Below, piece after piece: positions 36,640 through 44,566 of a DNA stretch of 46,220 nucleotides. This DNA is from a bacterium. Lineage in GTDB: Bacteria > Chloroflexota > Chloroflexia > Chloroflexales > Kallotenuaceae. Under the pieces are notes generated by a model. That model made no database searches, was not told the DNA's origin, and saw only the letters and a program-made list of their open reading frames with translations. Positions within the stretch are counted from its first letter, which is position 1. Every line of letters starts with the position of its first letter. The stretch spans positions 1 to 46,220 of the forward strand of contig JADDQF010000049.1 of the NCBI GenBank assembly GCA_016781505.1, in the 5' to 3' direction. Position numbers and translations under genes: made by a program.

Positions 36640-36840
36640 GACTTATGCGGTCGGACCACGCCCAGACGGTGTGCCCATTGGGCTAAGGGTCGGGATCTTG
36701 CCGCCGACGAAGCCGCCGATGCCTGGGCTGACCAGGTGCTGGGGCACTGTATCGGGCAGCTGGTCGAACGCACCGCAGTTATCGGGAGCGTGAGCGTGCG
36801 CACGAAGCAGGCAATCCGCTAGCTGGGCTGTGATTGTCTG
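36640..36840 (+). other. Gene-free stretch, possible decayed coding sequence
   Basis: Between two terminators no intact gene is seen. One plus-strand frame reads a protein-like segment (RDLAADEAADAWADQVLGHC, then a GQLVERTAVIG segment) that ends at a stop after KQAIR and has no start or ribosome site. It may be a relic of a lost gene. I do not recognise the source. Confidence 0.25.
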
Positions 36841-36851
36841 CAATGCAAAAG

Positions 36852-36881
36852 GACCGAGCGACGTTTTGGCGCCGCTCGGTC
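36852..36881. terminator. Bidirectional terminator
   Basis: A 9-bp stem GACCGAGCG/CGCTCGGTC (36852-36860, 36873-36881), followed by TTTCG on the plus side and CTTTTG on the minus side. It serves the minus-strand exported-protein gene that ends at 36911. Confidence 0.65.
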
Positions 36882-36910
36882 TTTCGATAACGTCATGCGT
36901 ATTGGTGTGT

Positions 36911-37726
36911 TCAGCTATTAGCTGCCGGTGTATTCCATGCCACTACGAAAAGATGGCCTGCACTTAGGCATTCGAAGTCGCAGTGGCGCTGGGCGATGCT
37001 TCCGGAGTGGTTGGCACTCGGGGCCCACCATGAATGGCCTCGGCCACGACCAGCGTGATTGAGCAGCTGCGCGCCCTGCTGCTGCAGCCGAACGTACGCT
37101 TCATTGGCCTGAGCCTGCGTCAACGTCCCGTTGGCTACGGCCTGGTCCAGCTGGGTTTTGGCCGCCGCCAGCGCAGCAGCAGTGACCTCCTGCTTGGTCT
37201 TGCCCTGAGCCTGCGCGATTTGCGCCAACGTCTGGCCACTCCGCAGCTGCGTCCTCAACTCATCCGTCGTAATCCCCAACGTTTGCGCGGCGGCGTCAAA
37301 CATCGCCTGTCCGACGCCATTCAAACGCGGACCGCCGAATTTCCCGCCACGACCACCCCAGAGTGCGCCCAGATCACCGGCCTGGATACGCGCCTTGAGG
37401 GCGTCGGCCTGAGCTTGCGTGAGCGTACCCTGCTGCACCGCCTCGTCGGCAGTGCTGGTGCCTGCGCTTGTGATAGCACTGTCGAGCTGCGAGCGCTGGA
37501 TGTTCAGCGCTGCCGCCAGCTTATCTAGAAACAGGCTGCGCAGCGTGTTACCGGTGCTGGATGCTCCACTGGGAGCAGCCGACGGACTGGCCGAAGGCGC
37601 CGGACTCGCCGCAGGCGGTGTGGTTTGCGCGCTCACACTTGTTCCCCGCAGTGTCGGGCCAAACACAACGCCGAGCAGCAGCCCAGCTACGAGAGCTACC
37701 ATTGTTACAAGCGATTTCCGCTGCAT
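36911..37726 (-). CDS. Exported helical-repeat protein, probable frameshift near the C-terminus
   Basis: A 271-residue frame with AAGGAG before the ATG. Residues 1-34 are a signal peptide (SLVTMVALVAGLLLGVVFG...SVSA), followed by a Pro/Ala/Ser linker. Two related helical units follow, each ending in a GTLTQAQA-type helix (GTLTQAQADALKARIQ and GTLTQAQANEAYVRLQ), with LGITTDELRTQLRSGQTLAQIAQAQGKTKQEV between them. Similar proteins occur as exported proteins of unknown role in Chloroflexi and Actinobacteria. After GRGRGH (about 37031-37036) the frame reads an unrelated Trp/Cys/His-rich tail. One base over, the minus strand reads GGPRVPTTPEASPSATATSNA and stops at 36964, a tail like the N-terminal linker. 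A one-base indel is likely. Confidence 0.75.
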   Translation of the reverse strand: MQRKSLVTMVALVAGLLLGVVFGPTLRGTSVSAQTTPPAASPAPSASPSAAPSGASSTGNTLRSLFLDKLAAALNIQRSQLDSAITSAGTSTADEAVQQGTLTQAQADALKARIQAGDLGALWGGRGGKFGGPRLNGVGQAMFDAAAQTLGITTDELRTQLRSGQTLAQIAQAQGKTKQEVTAAALAAAKTQLDQAVANGTLTQAQANEAYVRLQQQGAQLLNHAGRGRGHSWWAPSANHSGSIAQRHCDFECLSAGHLFVVAWNTPAANS

Positions 37727-37812
37727 TGTTTACACTCCTTCGTATGTTGATACCCACATCGAGCAGCCTGCGGCGTATCCGCGGTCGACCATCGGGCCCG
37801 CCATACGGCTTG

Positions 37813-37827
37813 CTTGACAGTGTCAAG
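37813..37827. promoter_or_regulatory. Palindrome upstream of the exported-protein gene
   Basis: CTTGACA-G-TGTCAAG is a perfect 7-bp inverted repeat, 86 nt upstream of the minus-strand start. It contains a -35-like TTGACA on both strands, but I find no matching -10 at the right distance, so I call it only a candidate operator. The rest of 37728-38067 shows no gene; a spare TATAAT is at 38045-38050. Confidence 0.35.
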
Positions 37828-38067
37828 CATACCGATCAGATATGTAGATCGTGTTCAGAAGTGCTGAGAGAAAGCTGTGAGTTGTCAAGGATCGTTCAGC
37901 AAGACACTTTCACGTGCGCAGCCAAAGCTGCCCGGCTTGGTCATACGGGTTCAGCCGGCGAATGTTCGGGTCCGTCTCACGCTGAATAACGCCAGCAGCG
38001 TTGGGAGCACCAGCAGACCGCCGAGCCGTTGGTCCCACGCAGGGTATAATGGGGCCGTCAGCAGCCC

Positions 38068-38097
38068 TTGCACAAGAGCGGGATGTCCGTATATAAT
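38068..38097 (+). promoter_or_regulatory. Promoter of the Rieske-rhodanese unit
   Basis: TTGCAC (38068-38073), an 18-nt spacer and a perfect TATAAT (38092-38097), 31 nt before the Rieske ATG, which has an AGGAG ribosome site. Confidence 0.65.
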
Positions 38098-38128
38098 AGT
38101 ATCTTGAGCAACAAACAGGAGTTTAAAG

Positions 38129-38443
38129 ATGGCGGAATTCTCAGCAGTTGCGAGCGTCGCCGATATTCCTCCTGGCACTGCGAAAGACTTCACCATCAAC
38201 GGTGAATTTGTCGCGATTGTGAACTGTGACGGCGAGTTTTTTGCGATCAACAATATTTGCAGTCACGCTTATGCCGAGATGGCAGACGGCGAGGTTGATA
38301 GCGACGAATGCACGATCGAGTGTCCATTACATGGCTCGATCTTCAGCCTTGCAAGTGGGCGCCCGCGCACATTACCAGCCGTCACGCCCATCGCCACCTA
38401 TCCCGTCCAGGTCGTCGACGATGTCGTCCACGTGGCGGTGTAA
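38129..38443 (+). CDS. Rieske [2Fe-2S] ferredoxin
   Basis: A 104-residue soluble Rieske protein. Ligands C44 and H46 (ICSHAY) and C65 and H68 (CPLHGSIF) match the CxH-x15+-CxxH pattern, followed by the GRPRTLPAVTPIATYPVQV strand region of dioxygenase-type ferredoxins (NirD/BphF-like). No signal peptide or membrane helix, so it is cytoplasmic. It probably transfers electrons to an oxygenase or reductase not in this window. It may share a transcript with the rhodanese 89 nt downstream. Confidence 0.93.
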   Translation: MAEFSAVASVADIPPGTAKDFTINGEFVAIVNCDGEFFAINNICSHAYAEMADGEVDSDECTIECPLHGSIFSLASGRPRTLPAVTPIATYPVQVVDDVVHVAV

Positions 38444-38532
38444 GGCTAGCAAACTAGCCTTCCGCTCGCAACGACGCGGAATATGTACGTGTAGCCTCAG
38501 TTTCGGCGTGCGAAGCTAAAAGGAGAAAGCGC

Positions 38533-39390
38533 ATGACACAGGCTAATCAGACCTACGCCCGGCCCGAGGTGCTCGTCGAGACCGACTGGGTGGCCGAGCA
38601 TCTCAACGATCCGAACATTCGGCTGGTCGAAAGCAACGAAGATGTTTTGTTGTACGACTTGGGCCATATTCCGGGCGCAGTTAAGATCGACTGGGTGAGC
38701 GACCTTAACGATCCGCTGGTGCGCGATTACCTGGACAAAGAGCGGTTCGAAGCGCTGATGAGCCAAAAGGGCATCAGCAACGATACCACCGTTGTGTTCT
38801 ATGGTGACAAGAACAACTGGTGGGCAACGTATGCGTTCTGGGTTTTTCAACTCTTTGGCCATACCAATGCCAAGATCGTGAATGGCGGCCGCAAAAAGTG
38901 GATCGACGAGGGCCGTGAGCTGTCCACCGAAGTGCCGCAGTACCCGCCCACGCAGTACACGGCCAAGGAGCGCAGCGACAGCGAGATCCGCGCGTTTCGG
39001 GATGAAGTGTTGCAAGCGCTGAAACGTGATGATGTTGCGCTGGTGGATGTGCGCTCGAATGACGAGTACACCGGCAAAAAGCTGCACATGCCCGAGTATC
39101 CGCAGGAAGGCGCCCTTCGCGGAGGGCACATCCCGCGAGCGCAGAACATCCCATGGGCCACCGCGGTAAGGGAAGACAGCACCTTTAAGTCGCGGGAAGA
39201 GCTGGAACAAATTTATGGCACCAAGGGAATCACGCCCGACAAGGACGTGATCGCCTATTGCCGCATCGGGGAGCGCTCGTCGCACACCTGGTTCGTGCTT
39301 AAATATCTGCTCGGCTACGACAAGGTGCGTAACTACGACGGCTCATGGGTTGAGTGGGGCAACAGCGTTGGTCTGCCGATCGAGAAATAG
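38533..39390 (+). CDS. Thiosulfate/3-mercaptopyruvate sulfurtransferase (two-domain rhodanese)
   Basis: A 285-residue tandem rhodanese. The N-terminal domain (about 10-130; [32 protein letters not shown]) lacks the catalytic Cys, as usual. The C-terminal domain (about 160-283) has C243 in the loop [11 protein letters not shown]. It transfers sulfane sulfur to thiophilic acceptors. The CRIGERS loop is of the thiosulfate-type, with basic and Ser residues, rather than the CGSGVTA of mercaptopyruvate enzymes. AAAGGAG precedes the ATG. Its place between suf-related genes suggests a role in sulfur supply (inference). Confidence 0.92.
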   Translation: MTQANQTYARPEVLVETDWVAEHLNDPNIRLVESNEDVLLYDLGHIPGAVKIDWVSDLNDPLVRDYLDKERFEALMSQKGISNDTTVVFYGDKNNWWATYAFWVFQLFGHTNAKIVNGGRKKWIDEGRELSTEVPQYPPTQYTAKERSDSEIRAFRDEVLQALKRDDVALVDVRSNDEYTGKKLHMPEYPQEGALRGGHIPRAQNIPWATAVREDSTFKSREELEQIYGTKGITPDKDVIAYCRIGERSSHTWFVLKYLLGYDKVRNYDGSWVEWGNSVGLPIEK

Positions 39391-39410
39391 ATCGTTGCAT
39401 GTGCGGACGA

Positions 39411-39439
39411 GGACAGAAGCCCGAGCTTCTGTCCTTTTT
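39411..39439 (+). terminator. Intrinsic terminator of the rhodanese gene
   Basis: A 10-bp perfect stem GGACAGAAGC/GCTTCTGTCC with a 4-nt loop followed by TTTTT, 20 nt after the stop. Confidence 0.88.
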
Positions 39440-39454
39440 GTTGGGGTCACGGTC

Positions 39455-39463
39455 TGTTACAAT
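39455..39463 (+). promoter_or_regulatory. Extended -10 promoter of the sufE operon
   Basis: TGTTACAAT (TACAAT at 39458-39463 with the TGN extension), about 100 nt before sufE. No clear -35. Confidence 0.45.
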
Positions 39464-39566
39464 CAATGGAGGATGCGGCAAATCGCATCGGTACCATAGC
39501 GCACAGAAGACCGCCGGCGAGCTTTGTTGAGCTAGCTCAGCACGGCGCCCGGAGGAGGAATATACG

Positions 39567-40037
39567 ATGGCAACCGCAGGGGCATTGCCCGAACGCTTGC
39601 AAGAGATTGTGAACGATTTTGAGCTGGCGGAAGGCTCGGAAAAATTAGAGCTATTGTTGGAATACGCGCGACAGTTACCGCCATTACCAGACTGGCTGCA
39701 AGGCAAGCGCGACGCGATGGATCAGGTGCATGAGTGTATGACGCCGGTGTTTGTGTTTGCCGAGAACAGGGCTGGCAAGCTCGAATTCCACTTCGACGTG
39801 CCGCCTGAGTCGCCCACGGTGCGCGGCTATGCAGCGCTGCTGGAGGAAGGCGTGCGCGGCACAACCCCGGAAGAGATTTTGCGCATCCCCGGCGATTTTT
39901 ACCAGGAGATGGGCTTGCAGGACGTGCTGTCGCCGCGGCGATTGCAGGGCGTGCATACCATCCTGGCCTACATCAAACGGTTGGCGGCAAAAGAGCTGGA
40001 CAACGGCGTGGCCCAAGCCCAAGTTAATCTCGGCTAA
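39567..40037 (+). CDS. sufE: SufE sulfur-acceptor protein
   Basis: A 156-residue SufE. The sulfur-accepting Cys is C57 in VHECMTPVFV (usually V-x-G/E-C-x-S/T). LELLLEYARQLPPLP and the GDFYQEMGLQDVLSPRRLQGVHTILAYIKRLA C-terminus are typical. SufE takes persulfide from a SufS-type desulfurase and hands it to SufB. GGAGGAGG lies before the ATG. It heads a three-gene unit with a MoaD-like protein and a MIP18-like factor. A second sulfur acceptor, SufU, is encoded 6 kb upstream. Confidence 0.95.
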   Translation: MATAGALPERLQEIVNDFELAEGSEKLELLLEYARQLPPLPDWLQGKRDAMDQVHECMTPVFVFAENRAGKLEFHFDVPPESPTVRGYAALLEEGVRGTTPEEILRIPGDFYQEMGLQDVLSPRRLQGVHTILAYIKRLAAKELDNGVAQAQVNLG

Positions 40038-40056
40038 CGGCTGATAAAGGAGTGCT

Positions 40057-40332
40057 ATGGCGATCATTGTTATTCTGCCCAACGCACTACGACCGCACGC
40101 GGCATATAACGAGCGCGTGTTTCTGGAAGCCGCCACGGCCGAAGAAGCCGTGACCAAGCTGTTGGCGCGCTATCCCGCCCTCGAAACGCGGCTGCCTAGC
40201 AACCTGGACAGCCCGCCGCATGGGGTGGCGCTGTATCGTAACGGCAAAGATTTGCGCACGCTGCAAGGCTTGGCCACGCCGCTGCAGAACGACGACCGGC
40301 TTTCCATCATCGTGCCCGAGGGCGACCTGTAG
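40057..40332 (+). CDS. MoaD/ThiS-like beta-grasp protein without a terminal Gly-Gly
   Basis: A 91-residue ubiquitin-like (beta-grasp) protein: ATAEEAVTKLLARYPAL, LYRNGKDLRTLQGLATPLQNDDRLSIIVP. MoaD and ThiS carry sulfur as a thiocarboxylate on a C-terminal Gly-Gly. This one ends in PEGDL, so the diglycine is absent. It may act without thiocarboxylation, need processing, or be a structural relative. A good ribosome site (AAAGGAG) precedes it. It lies 19 nt after sufE, so a sulfur-transfer connection is suggested by context only. Confidence 0.8.
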   Translation: MAIIVILPNALRPHAAYNERVFLEAATAEEAVTKLLARYPALETRLPSNLDSPPHGVALYRNGKDLRTLQGLATPLQNDDRLSIIVPEGDL

Positions 40333-40376
40333 CAACGGCAGTAGGATGGTACAATGATGCAAACACGGAGGTTACC

Positions 40377-40697
40377 ATGATGCTGAATGAAGATATGGTG
40401 CGAGCAGCACTACGAAACGTATACGATCCGGAAATCGGGCTTAATATTGTTGATCTGGGTCTGGTGTACAATATCGACGTGGTCGAAGAAGGCAAGCGTG
40501 TCAACATTGACATGACCCTGACGACGCCTGCGTGTCCGGCCGGCCCGATGATCATCGACAATGCGCAGAAAGAAGTGATGACGCTGCGCGATGTGCATCC
40601 GGAGCTGGCAGAGACCAAGATTAATTTGGTATGGACACCCTTTTGGAACCCGTCGCTGATGAGCGAGGACGCCAAAGCAGAGCTTGGCTACTTTTAG
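40377..40697 (+). CDS. MIP18/SufT-like metal-sulfur cluster assembly factor (DUF59)
   Basis: A 106-residue DUF59 protein: VRAALRNVYDPEIGLNIVDLGLVYNI at the N-terminus and the conserved Cys C53 in TLTTPACPAGPMI, then VNLVW-like TKINLVWTPFWNPSLMSEDAKAELG. Relatives (SufT, PaaD, eukaryotic CIA2) help mature Fe-S proteins. GGAGG precedes the ATG. It is the third gene after sufE and ends at a strong terminator. Its role in target maturation alongside the Suf system is inferred from the family. Confidence 0.92.
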   Translation: MMLNEDMVRAALRNVYDPEIGLNIVDLGLVYNIDVVEEGKRVNIDMTLTTPACPAGPMIIDNAQKEVMTLRDVHPELAETKINLVWTPFWNPSLMSEDAKAELGYF

Positions 40698-40786
40698 GGC
40701 GGGTGGAACAGTTGTCATTACCCTGGTTTCTTTGAATTCGACCATTGATATTTTTGCATGGACACGCTGCATCAGGAGAGTGGTTT

Positions 40787-40823
40787 CAGGGGCGGATATG
40801 ATTATCCGCCCCTGATTTTTTTT
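40787..40823 (+). terminator. Intrinsic terminator of the sufE operon
   Basis: A 12-bp perfect stem CAGGGGCGGATA/TATCCGCCCCTG with a 4-nt loop followed by ATTTTTTTT, 90 nt after the last gene. Confidence 0.92.
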
Positions 40824-40879
40824 GATCAGCTGATTAGGCTTGTGATCGTGAAAGCTAGACGTTGGACACGGAGCAGGAG

Positions 40880-41941
40880 TTAGGGAGCGTTCGCCAGCGT
40901 TGGTCCATTCGGCAGCAGGACCGCTTTTGGTATCTCCAGGTGCTCCATCGCTTCGAATCCGGCGTGCCACTCTTCCAGCGGGTACAGCGTGACGAGCGGA
41001 CTAACATCGAGCTGGCCGGTCCCCATCAATGACAGTACACGTTCCCAGGTGGTGTAGGTATGGCTGAACGAGCCTTGCAGCGTGGCCGCTTTGGCCACCA
41101 GCCGGTCGAGACTGAAGCCAATCGGCTCGGGTCCCCAGCCGATCTTGGTGATCTGGCCGTTGGGGCGGACCAGATCCAGGCTTTGATTGAGCGTGGCCGC
41201 AATGCCCACCGCGTCTACTACCAGATCCGCTCCAAAGCCGTCACTCGCCGCCCGCACCCGCGCCACGGCGTCTTCCTCGTCCGCCACAATGATCTCGTCA
41301 GCTCCCATGCGCCGGGCTAGCTCCAAACGGTGAGCATCGCTGCGCAGCCCGATCATCGTGATCCGCGCCGGCCCGCACAGCCGCAGCATCGCGGCACACA
41401 ACAAGCCGATCGGCCCGGGACCGATCACCACAGCATGATCGCCGGGGCGTGGACGGCTTTTTTCGATCACGGCGTTATACGCAACGCAGGCTGGCTCGGT
41501 CAAGGCGGCGTGTGCCATCGGCACATGGAGTGGCACGCGATGCAGGATGGCTGGACGCGTGCGCACAAAATTTGCCATACCGCCGTCGATGGCAAAGCCA
41601 AAGCCTTTGCGCCGAGGACACACGTTGTACTGGCCGCTGCGACAATAGATACATGTGCCGCATACCACCGCGGCCGTCTCCGATACGACGCGCTCGCCGA
41701 CCTGCACATCCTCCACGCCCGGCCCAACCGCTGCCACGATGCCGCCGAATTCATGGCCGAGCACAACCCGGTTGGTCAGGTTATGCCCGCCCTGCCACAC
41801 ATGCACATCGGTGCCGCACACGCCCACGGCAGCTACCTGCAGAATAACTTCGCCCGGCCCGGCTTCGGGCTGCGCTATTTCGCGCAGCTGTGTGCCTTCG
41901 CGCGGAGCGGTGTACACCAAGGCCTGCATTGTGTCGGACAT
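40880..41941 (-). CDS. Zinc-dependent medium-chain dehydrogenase (sorbitol/threonine dehydrogenase-like)
   Basis: A 353-residue MDR enzyme from the ATG at 41941 (AAAGGAT upstream). The catalytic zinc site has C42 (VGVCGTDVH) and H63-E64 (LGHEFGG); the structural zinc has C94, C97, C100 and C108 (CGTCIYCRSGQYNVC). The NAD(P) fold is VVIGPGPIGLLCAAML. It oxidises a polyol or sugar alcohol to a ketose or aldehyde, but the substrate is not fixed. It is adjacent to sugar-acid genes and oriented with the isomerase gene, so it probably acts in carbohydrate catabolism. Confidence 0.9.
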   Translation of the reverse strand: MSDTMQALVYTAPREGTQLREIAQPEAGPGEVILQVAAVGVCGTDVHVWQGGHNLTNRVVLGHEFGGIVAAVGPGVEDVQVGERVVSETAAVVCGTCIYCRSGQYNVCPRRKGFGFAIDGGMANFVRTRPAILHRVPLHVPMAHAALTEPACVAYNAVIEKSRPRPGDHAVVIGPGPIGLLCAAMLRLCGPARITMIGLRSDAHRLELARRMGADEIIVADEEDAVARVRAASDGFGADLVVDAVGIAATLNQSLDLVRPNGQITKIGWGPEPIGFSLDRLVAKAATLQGSFSHTYTTWERVLSLMGTGQLDVSPLVTLYPLEEWHAGFEAMEHLEIPKAVLLPNGPTLANAP

Positions 41942-41996
41942 GTTTGCATCCTTTCTCATTCAACGCTGCTGTAATGTGGCCGCAGCACCCAACCGA

Positions 41997-42941
41997 TCAG
42001 CTGTTTGGCGCCAGCTGGTTGCCCATGGCCCGCCCACCACTTGCTTCCTTATTACCCCAATGCTGCGCGAGCTTCTGCTGTAAAAAGGCCACACTCTGGC
42101 GCAGGGGCTCGAGCCCAGCCTCGCCATCCTCGATGCTGATCCAGCCGGCGAAACCGCCAGCGGCAAGCATCGCAAACACACGGTCATAGTCGATTAACCC
42201 CTGGCCGATAACACCATGGCGTAGGTTGGGGCTATAGCCAAGCGTTCCATCCGCCTCGCGCAGCTCGTCCAGCGTACCGCTTAGGAGGTAGCGATCCGAG
42301 GCGTGCATGCTTACTACCCGCGGCAATACGGCTGCCAGCAAATCGTACGGATCGTCGCCCGCGAGCAGGGCATTTGACGGGTCGTAGTTGACGCCAAGGT
42401 GCGGATCGGGCAGCGCGTCCAGGATCGCCAAAAATCGCTCGCGGCGCTGCGCCCACTCCGGATAGCGCCAACGACCATCCTTGTAATGATTTTCCAGCAC
42501 GAGCGTCACTCCGCGCTCCGCAGCGTAGGGCAATAGCTCGCCAATAGCGTCCACAACCCAGCGCAACGGCTCAACGCGATCCAGGTTGGGGCGAGCCTGT
42601 CCGGAAAGGACGCGACAGGTAGCGCCGCCGAAGCGTGCAACCAGATCGATCATCTGCCGGGCGCGTTGCACTTCGGCGGCGCGATCAAGCGGATCGGGCT
42701 GCGTGAAATCGGGCGAGTGGCAGAACATGGGCATCTCGAGCCGGTGCTGCTTGAGTGCCGCGGCAACCTGCTCCAGATAGTCGTTTTCGTACGAAGCGAA
42801 AAAGTCGGGGTAAAGCTCGACGCCCGCCACGTCAAGCGTTGCCGCCAGCTCGATCCACTCCCATAGGCTCATCCGCCCGGCGCACAGATCGTCGAAGTAG
42901 CCTTTGGGAAACACGGCTAGGCGCGGTACGGCGATGGGCAT
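41997..42941 (-). CDS. Sugar phosphate isomerase/epimerase-like protein (AP endonuclease 2 TIM barrel)
   Basis: A 314-residue xylose isomerase-like TIM barrel. Metal-ligand positions of the family are visible: Glu in LVLENHYKDG, Asp in NYDPSNAL, His in VVSMHASDRY and Glu in WISIEDGEAG. Relatives include inosose dehydratase, tagatose 3-epimerase and hydroxypyruvate isomerase, and the sequence does not say which. CAGGAGG precedes the ATG. It is 55 nt upstream of the dehydrogenase, so the pair forms an operon divergent from glucarate dehydratase. Confidence 0.87.
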   Translation of the reverse strand: MPIAVPRLAVFPKGYFDDLCAGRMSLWEWIELAATLDVAGVELYPDFFASYENDYLEQVAAALKQHRLEMPMFCHSPDFTQPDPLDRAAEVQRARQMIDLVARFGGATCRVLSGQARPNLDRVEPLRWVVDAIGELLPYAAERGVTLVLENHYKDGRWRYPEWAQRRERFLAILDALPDPHLGVNYDPSNALLAGDDPYDLLAAVLPRVVSMHASDRYLLSGTLDELREADGTLGYSPNLRHGVIGQGLIDYDRVFAMLAAGGFAGWISIEDGEAGLEPLRQSVAFLQQKLAQHWGNKEASGGRAMGNQLAPNS

Positions 42942-43218
42942 ACACGCCTCCTGAAGGAGCTTGTTTCACGAAATAGTCGGGCCACTAGTATGTGCGGAAA
43001 GCAGCGACCGGTGTACCGCACTTCAGCAACCATAGCACACGCAATCAAATGCGTACAAGCGGCAGCGCCGTCACAGGAAACAACACGACCTGGCTTGACG
43101 TTACCAGCATAATGGAACAATCCCAAAAGGGAATGCCGACTGCCATATGGCGAACATGTCGCTGGGCGTACAAGAGAGCTGCCGCGCGCTGCTGCCCTGA
43201 GCTCACCGAGGAGGCACC

Positions 43219-44502
43219 ATGAAAATTGTTGACTACCGCGTGACGCCGATTGCCTTCGGCGATCCGCCGCTGCGCGCTGCGTTTGGGCTGCACGCGCCGT
43301 ACGCGCTACGAACGATTGTGGAGGTGGTCAGCGATGATGGCCTGACGGGCGTAAGCGAAACCCACGGCGGCAGCGCGGTCGTCGCCGATCTGCTGGCCGT
43401 CCGCGATCTTGTGGTGGGCCGTGACCCGTTTCAGCTCGCGGCGCTGGAGCATACCTTGTATGGCAGCGTGCCCCAGACTGGCAATGTCGCAACGCCCTGG
43501 GAAGGCAAGTTGCATTCGTTCCCGCGCACCTTTGGCGCGATCGAGGTGGCCTGTCTCGATCTGATCGGCAAGGCGCTAGGCCGCCCGGTGTGCGATCTGT
43601 TGGGTGGCCGTGTGCGGGACCGGGTGCCGTTCAGCGCGTATCTGTTTTACAAGCATGCTGGCGCGGGCGGCGAATGGGGCTTTGAGTGCGATCCCGCAGC
43701 CCATGGCTGGGCTGCGGCACGCCAAGCAGAGGCCCTGTCGGCCGAGGCGCTGGTGGAGCAAGCGCAGGCGATGGTAACAGCCTTTGGGTTCAAGTCGCTT
43801 AAGCTGAAAGGTGGCGTGCTGCCGCCGGAAGAAGAAGTACGCACGGTGCGGCTGCTGCGAGCCGCGTTTGGACCCGACGTGCCGCTGCGCATCGATCCGA
43901 ACGCGGCGTGGTCATTGGAGACGAGCGTGCGCTGGGCGAACGAACTTGAAGGGTTGTTGGAATACTACGAAGATCCGGTGGCGGGCAAGGAAAACATGGC
44001 GGCCCTGGCGCAGCGCATCTCTATTCCACTCGCAACCAATATGTGCTGTGTCAGCTTCGCGGATCTGCCGGCCACGATCCGGCTGGGCAGCGTTCAGATT
44101 ATTCTGGGGGATCATCACTTTTGGGGCGGCCTGCGCGCTTCGGTTGAGCTGGCGCGCATTTGCCGGACCTGGGGCTTGGGGCTGTCGATGCACAGCAACT
44201 CGCACCTCGGCATTTCACTGTCCGCGATGACACATCTGGCCGCGGCAATTCCCAACCTGACCTACGCCTGCGACACGCACTACCCGTGGCAGTCCGAGGA
44301 GATTATTGTGGGCGGCAAGCTCGAGTTCGTGGATGGGGCGTTGCCCGTGCCGACCGGGCCAGGCCTGGGCGTCGAGCTGGATCGCACAGCCCTGCAACAT
44401 CTCCATGAGCAGCATCTGCGCAGTGGCCTGGACTACCGCGACGACGAGCGTGAGATGCAAAAGATCGAGCCGGGCTGGCGGTACCGCGTCCCGCAGTGGT
44501 GA
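43219..44502 (+). CDS. Glucarate dehydratase-like enolase-superfamily enzyme
   Basis: A 427-residue enzyme of the glucarate dehydratase branch of the enolase superfamily. Catalytic KxK at K195 and K197 (SLKLKGG), metal ligands D226 (RIDPNAAW), E251 (YYEDPV) and N274 (LATNMCC), the Asp-His pair in LGDHHFWGG and H325 in MHSNSHLGIS all line up with E. coli GlucD. It would dehydrate D-glucarate (or L-idarate) to 5-keto-4-deoxyglucarate. GGAGG is upstream of the ATG. The gene for the next step, an HpcH/HpaI aldolase, follows 64 nt downstream, which supports the assignment. The 42942-43218 interval upstream shows no gene. Confidence 0.9.
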   Translation: MKIVDYRVTPIAFGDPPLRAAFGLHAPYALRTIVEVVSDDGLTGVSETHGGSAVVADLLAVRDLVVGRDPFQLAALEHTLYGSVPQTGNVATPWEGKLHSFPRTFGAIEVACLDLIGKALGRPVCDLLGGRVRDRVPFSAYLFYKHAGAGGEWGFECDPAAHGWAAARQAEALSAEALVEQAQAMVTAFGFKSLKLKGGVLPPEEEVRTVRLLRAAFGPDVPLRIDPNAAWSLETSVRWANELEGLLEYYEDPVAGKENMAALAQRISIPLATNMCCVSFADLPATIRLGSVQIILGDHHFWGGLRASVELARICRTWGLGLSMHSNSHLGISLSAMTHLAAAIPNLTYACDTHYPWQSEEIIVGGKLEFVDGALPVPTGPGLGVELDRTALQHLHEQHLRSGLDYRDDEREMQKIEPGWRYRVPQW

Positions 44503-44566
44503 TGGATGGCGTAACGTCGGCACTCGTTCCAGCCGCTGCGTAGCGGCTCGTAGCAAAAGGTAATGT

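Noticed and set aside
37813-37863. sigma70 promoter using the TTGACA inside the palindrome
   Set aside because: Neither strand has a convincing -10 at 16-18 nt; only the palindrome itself is supported.
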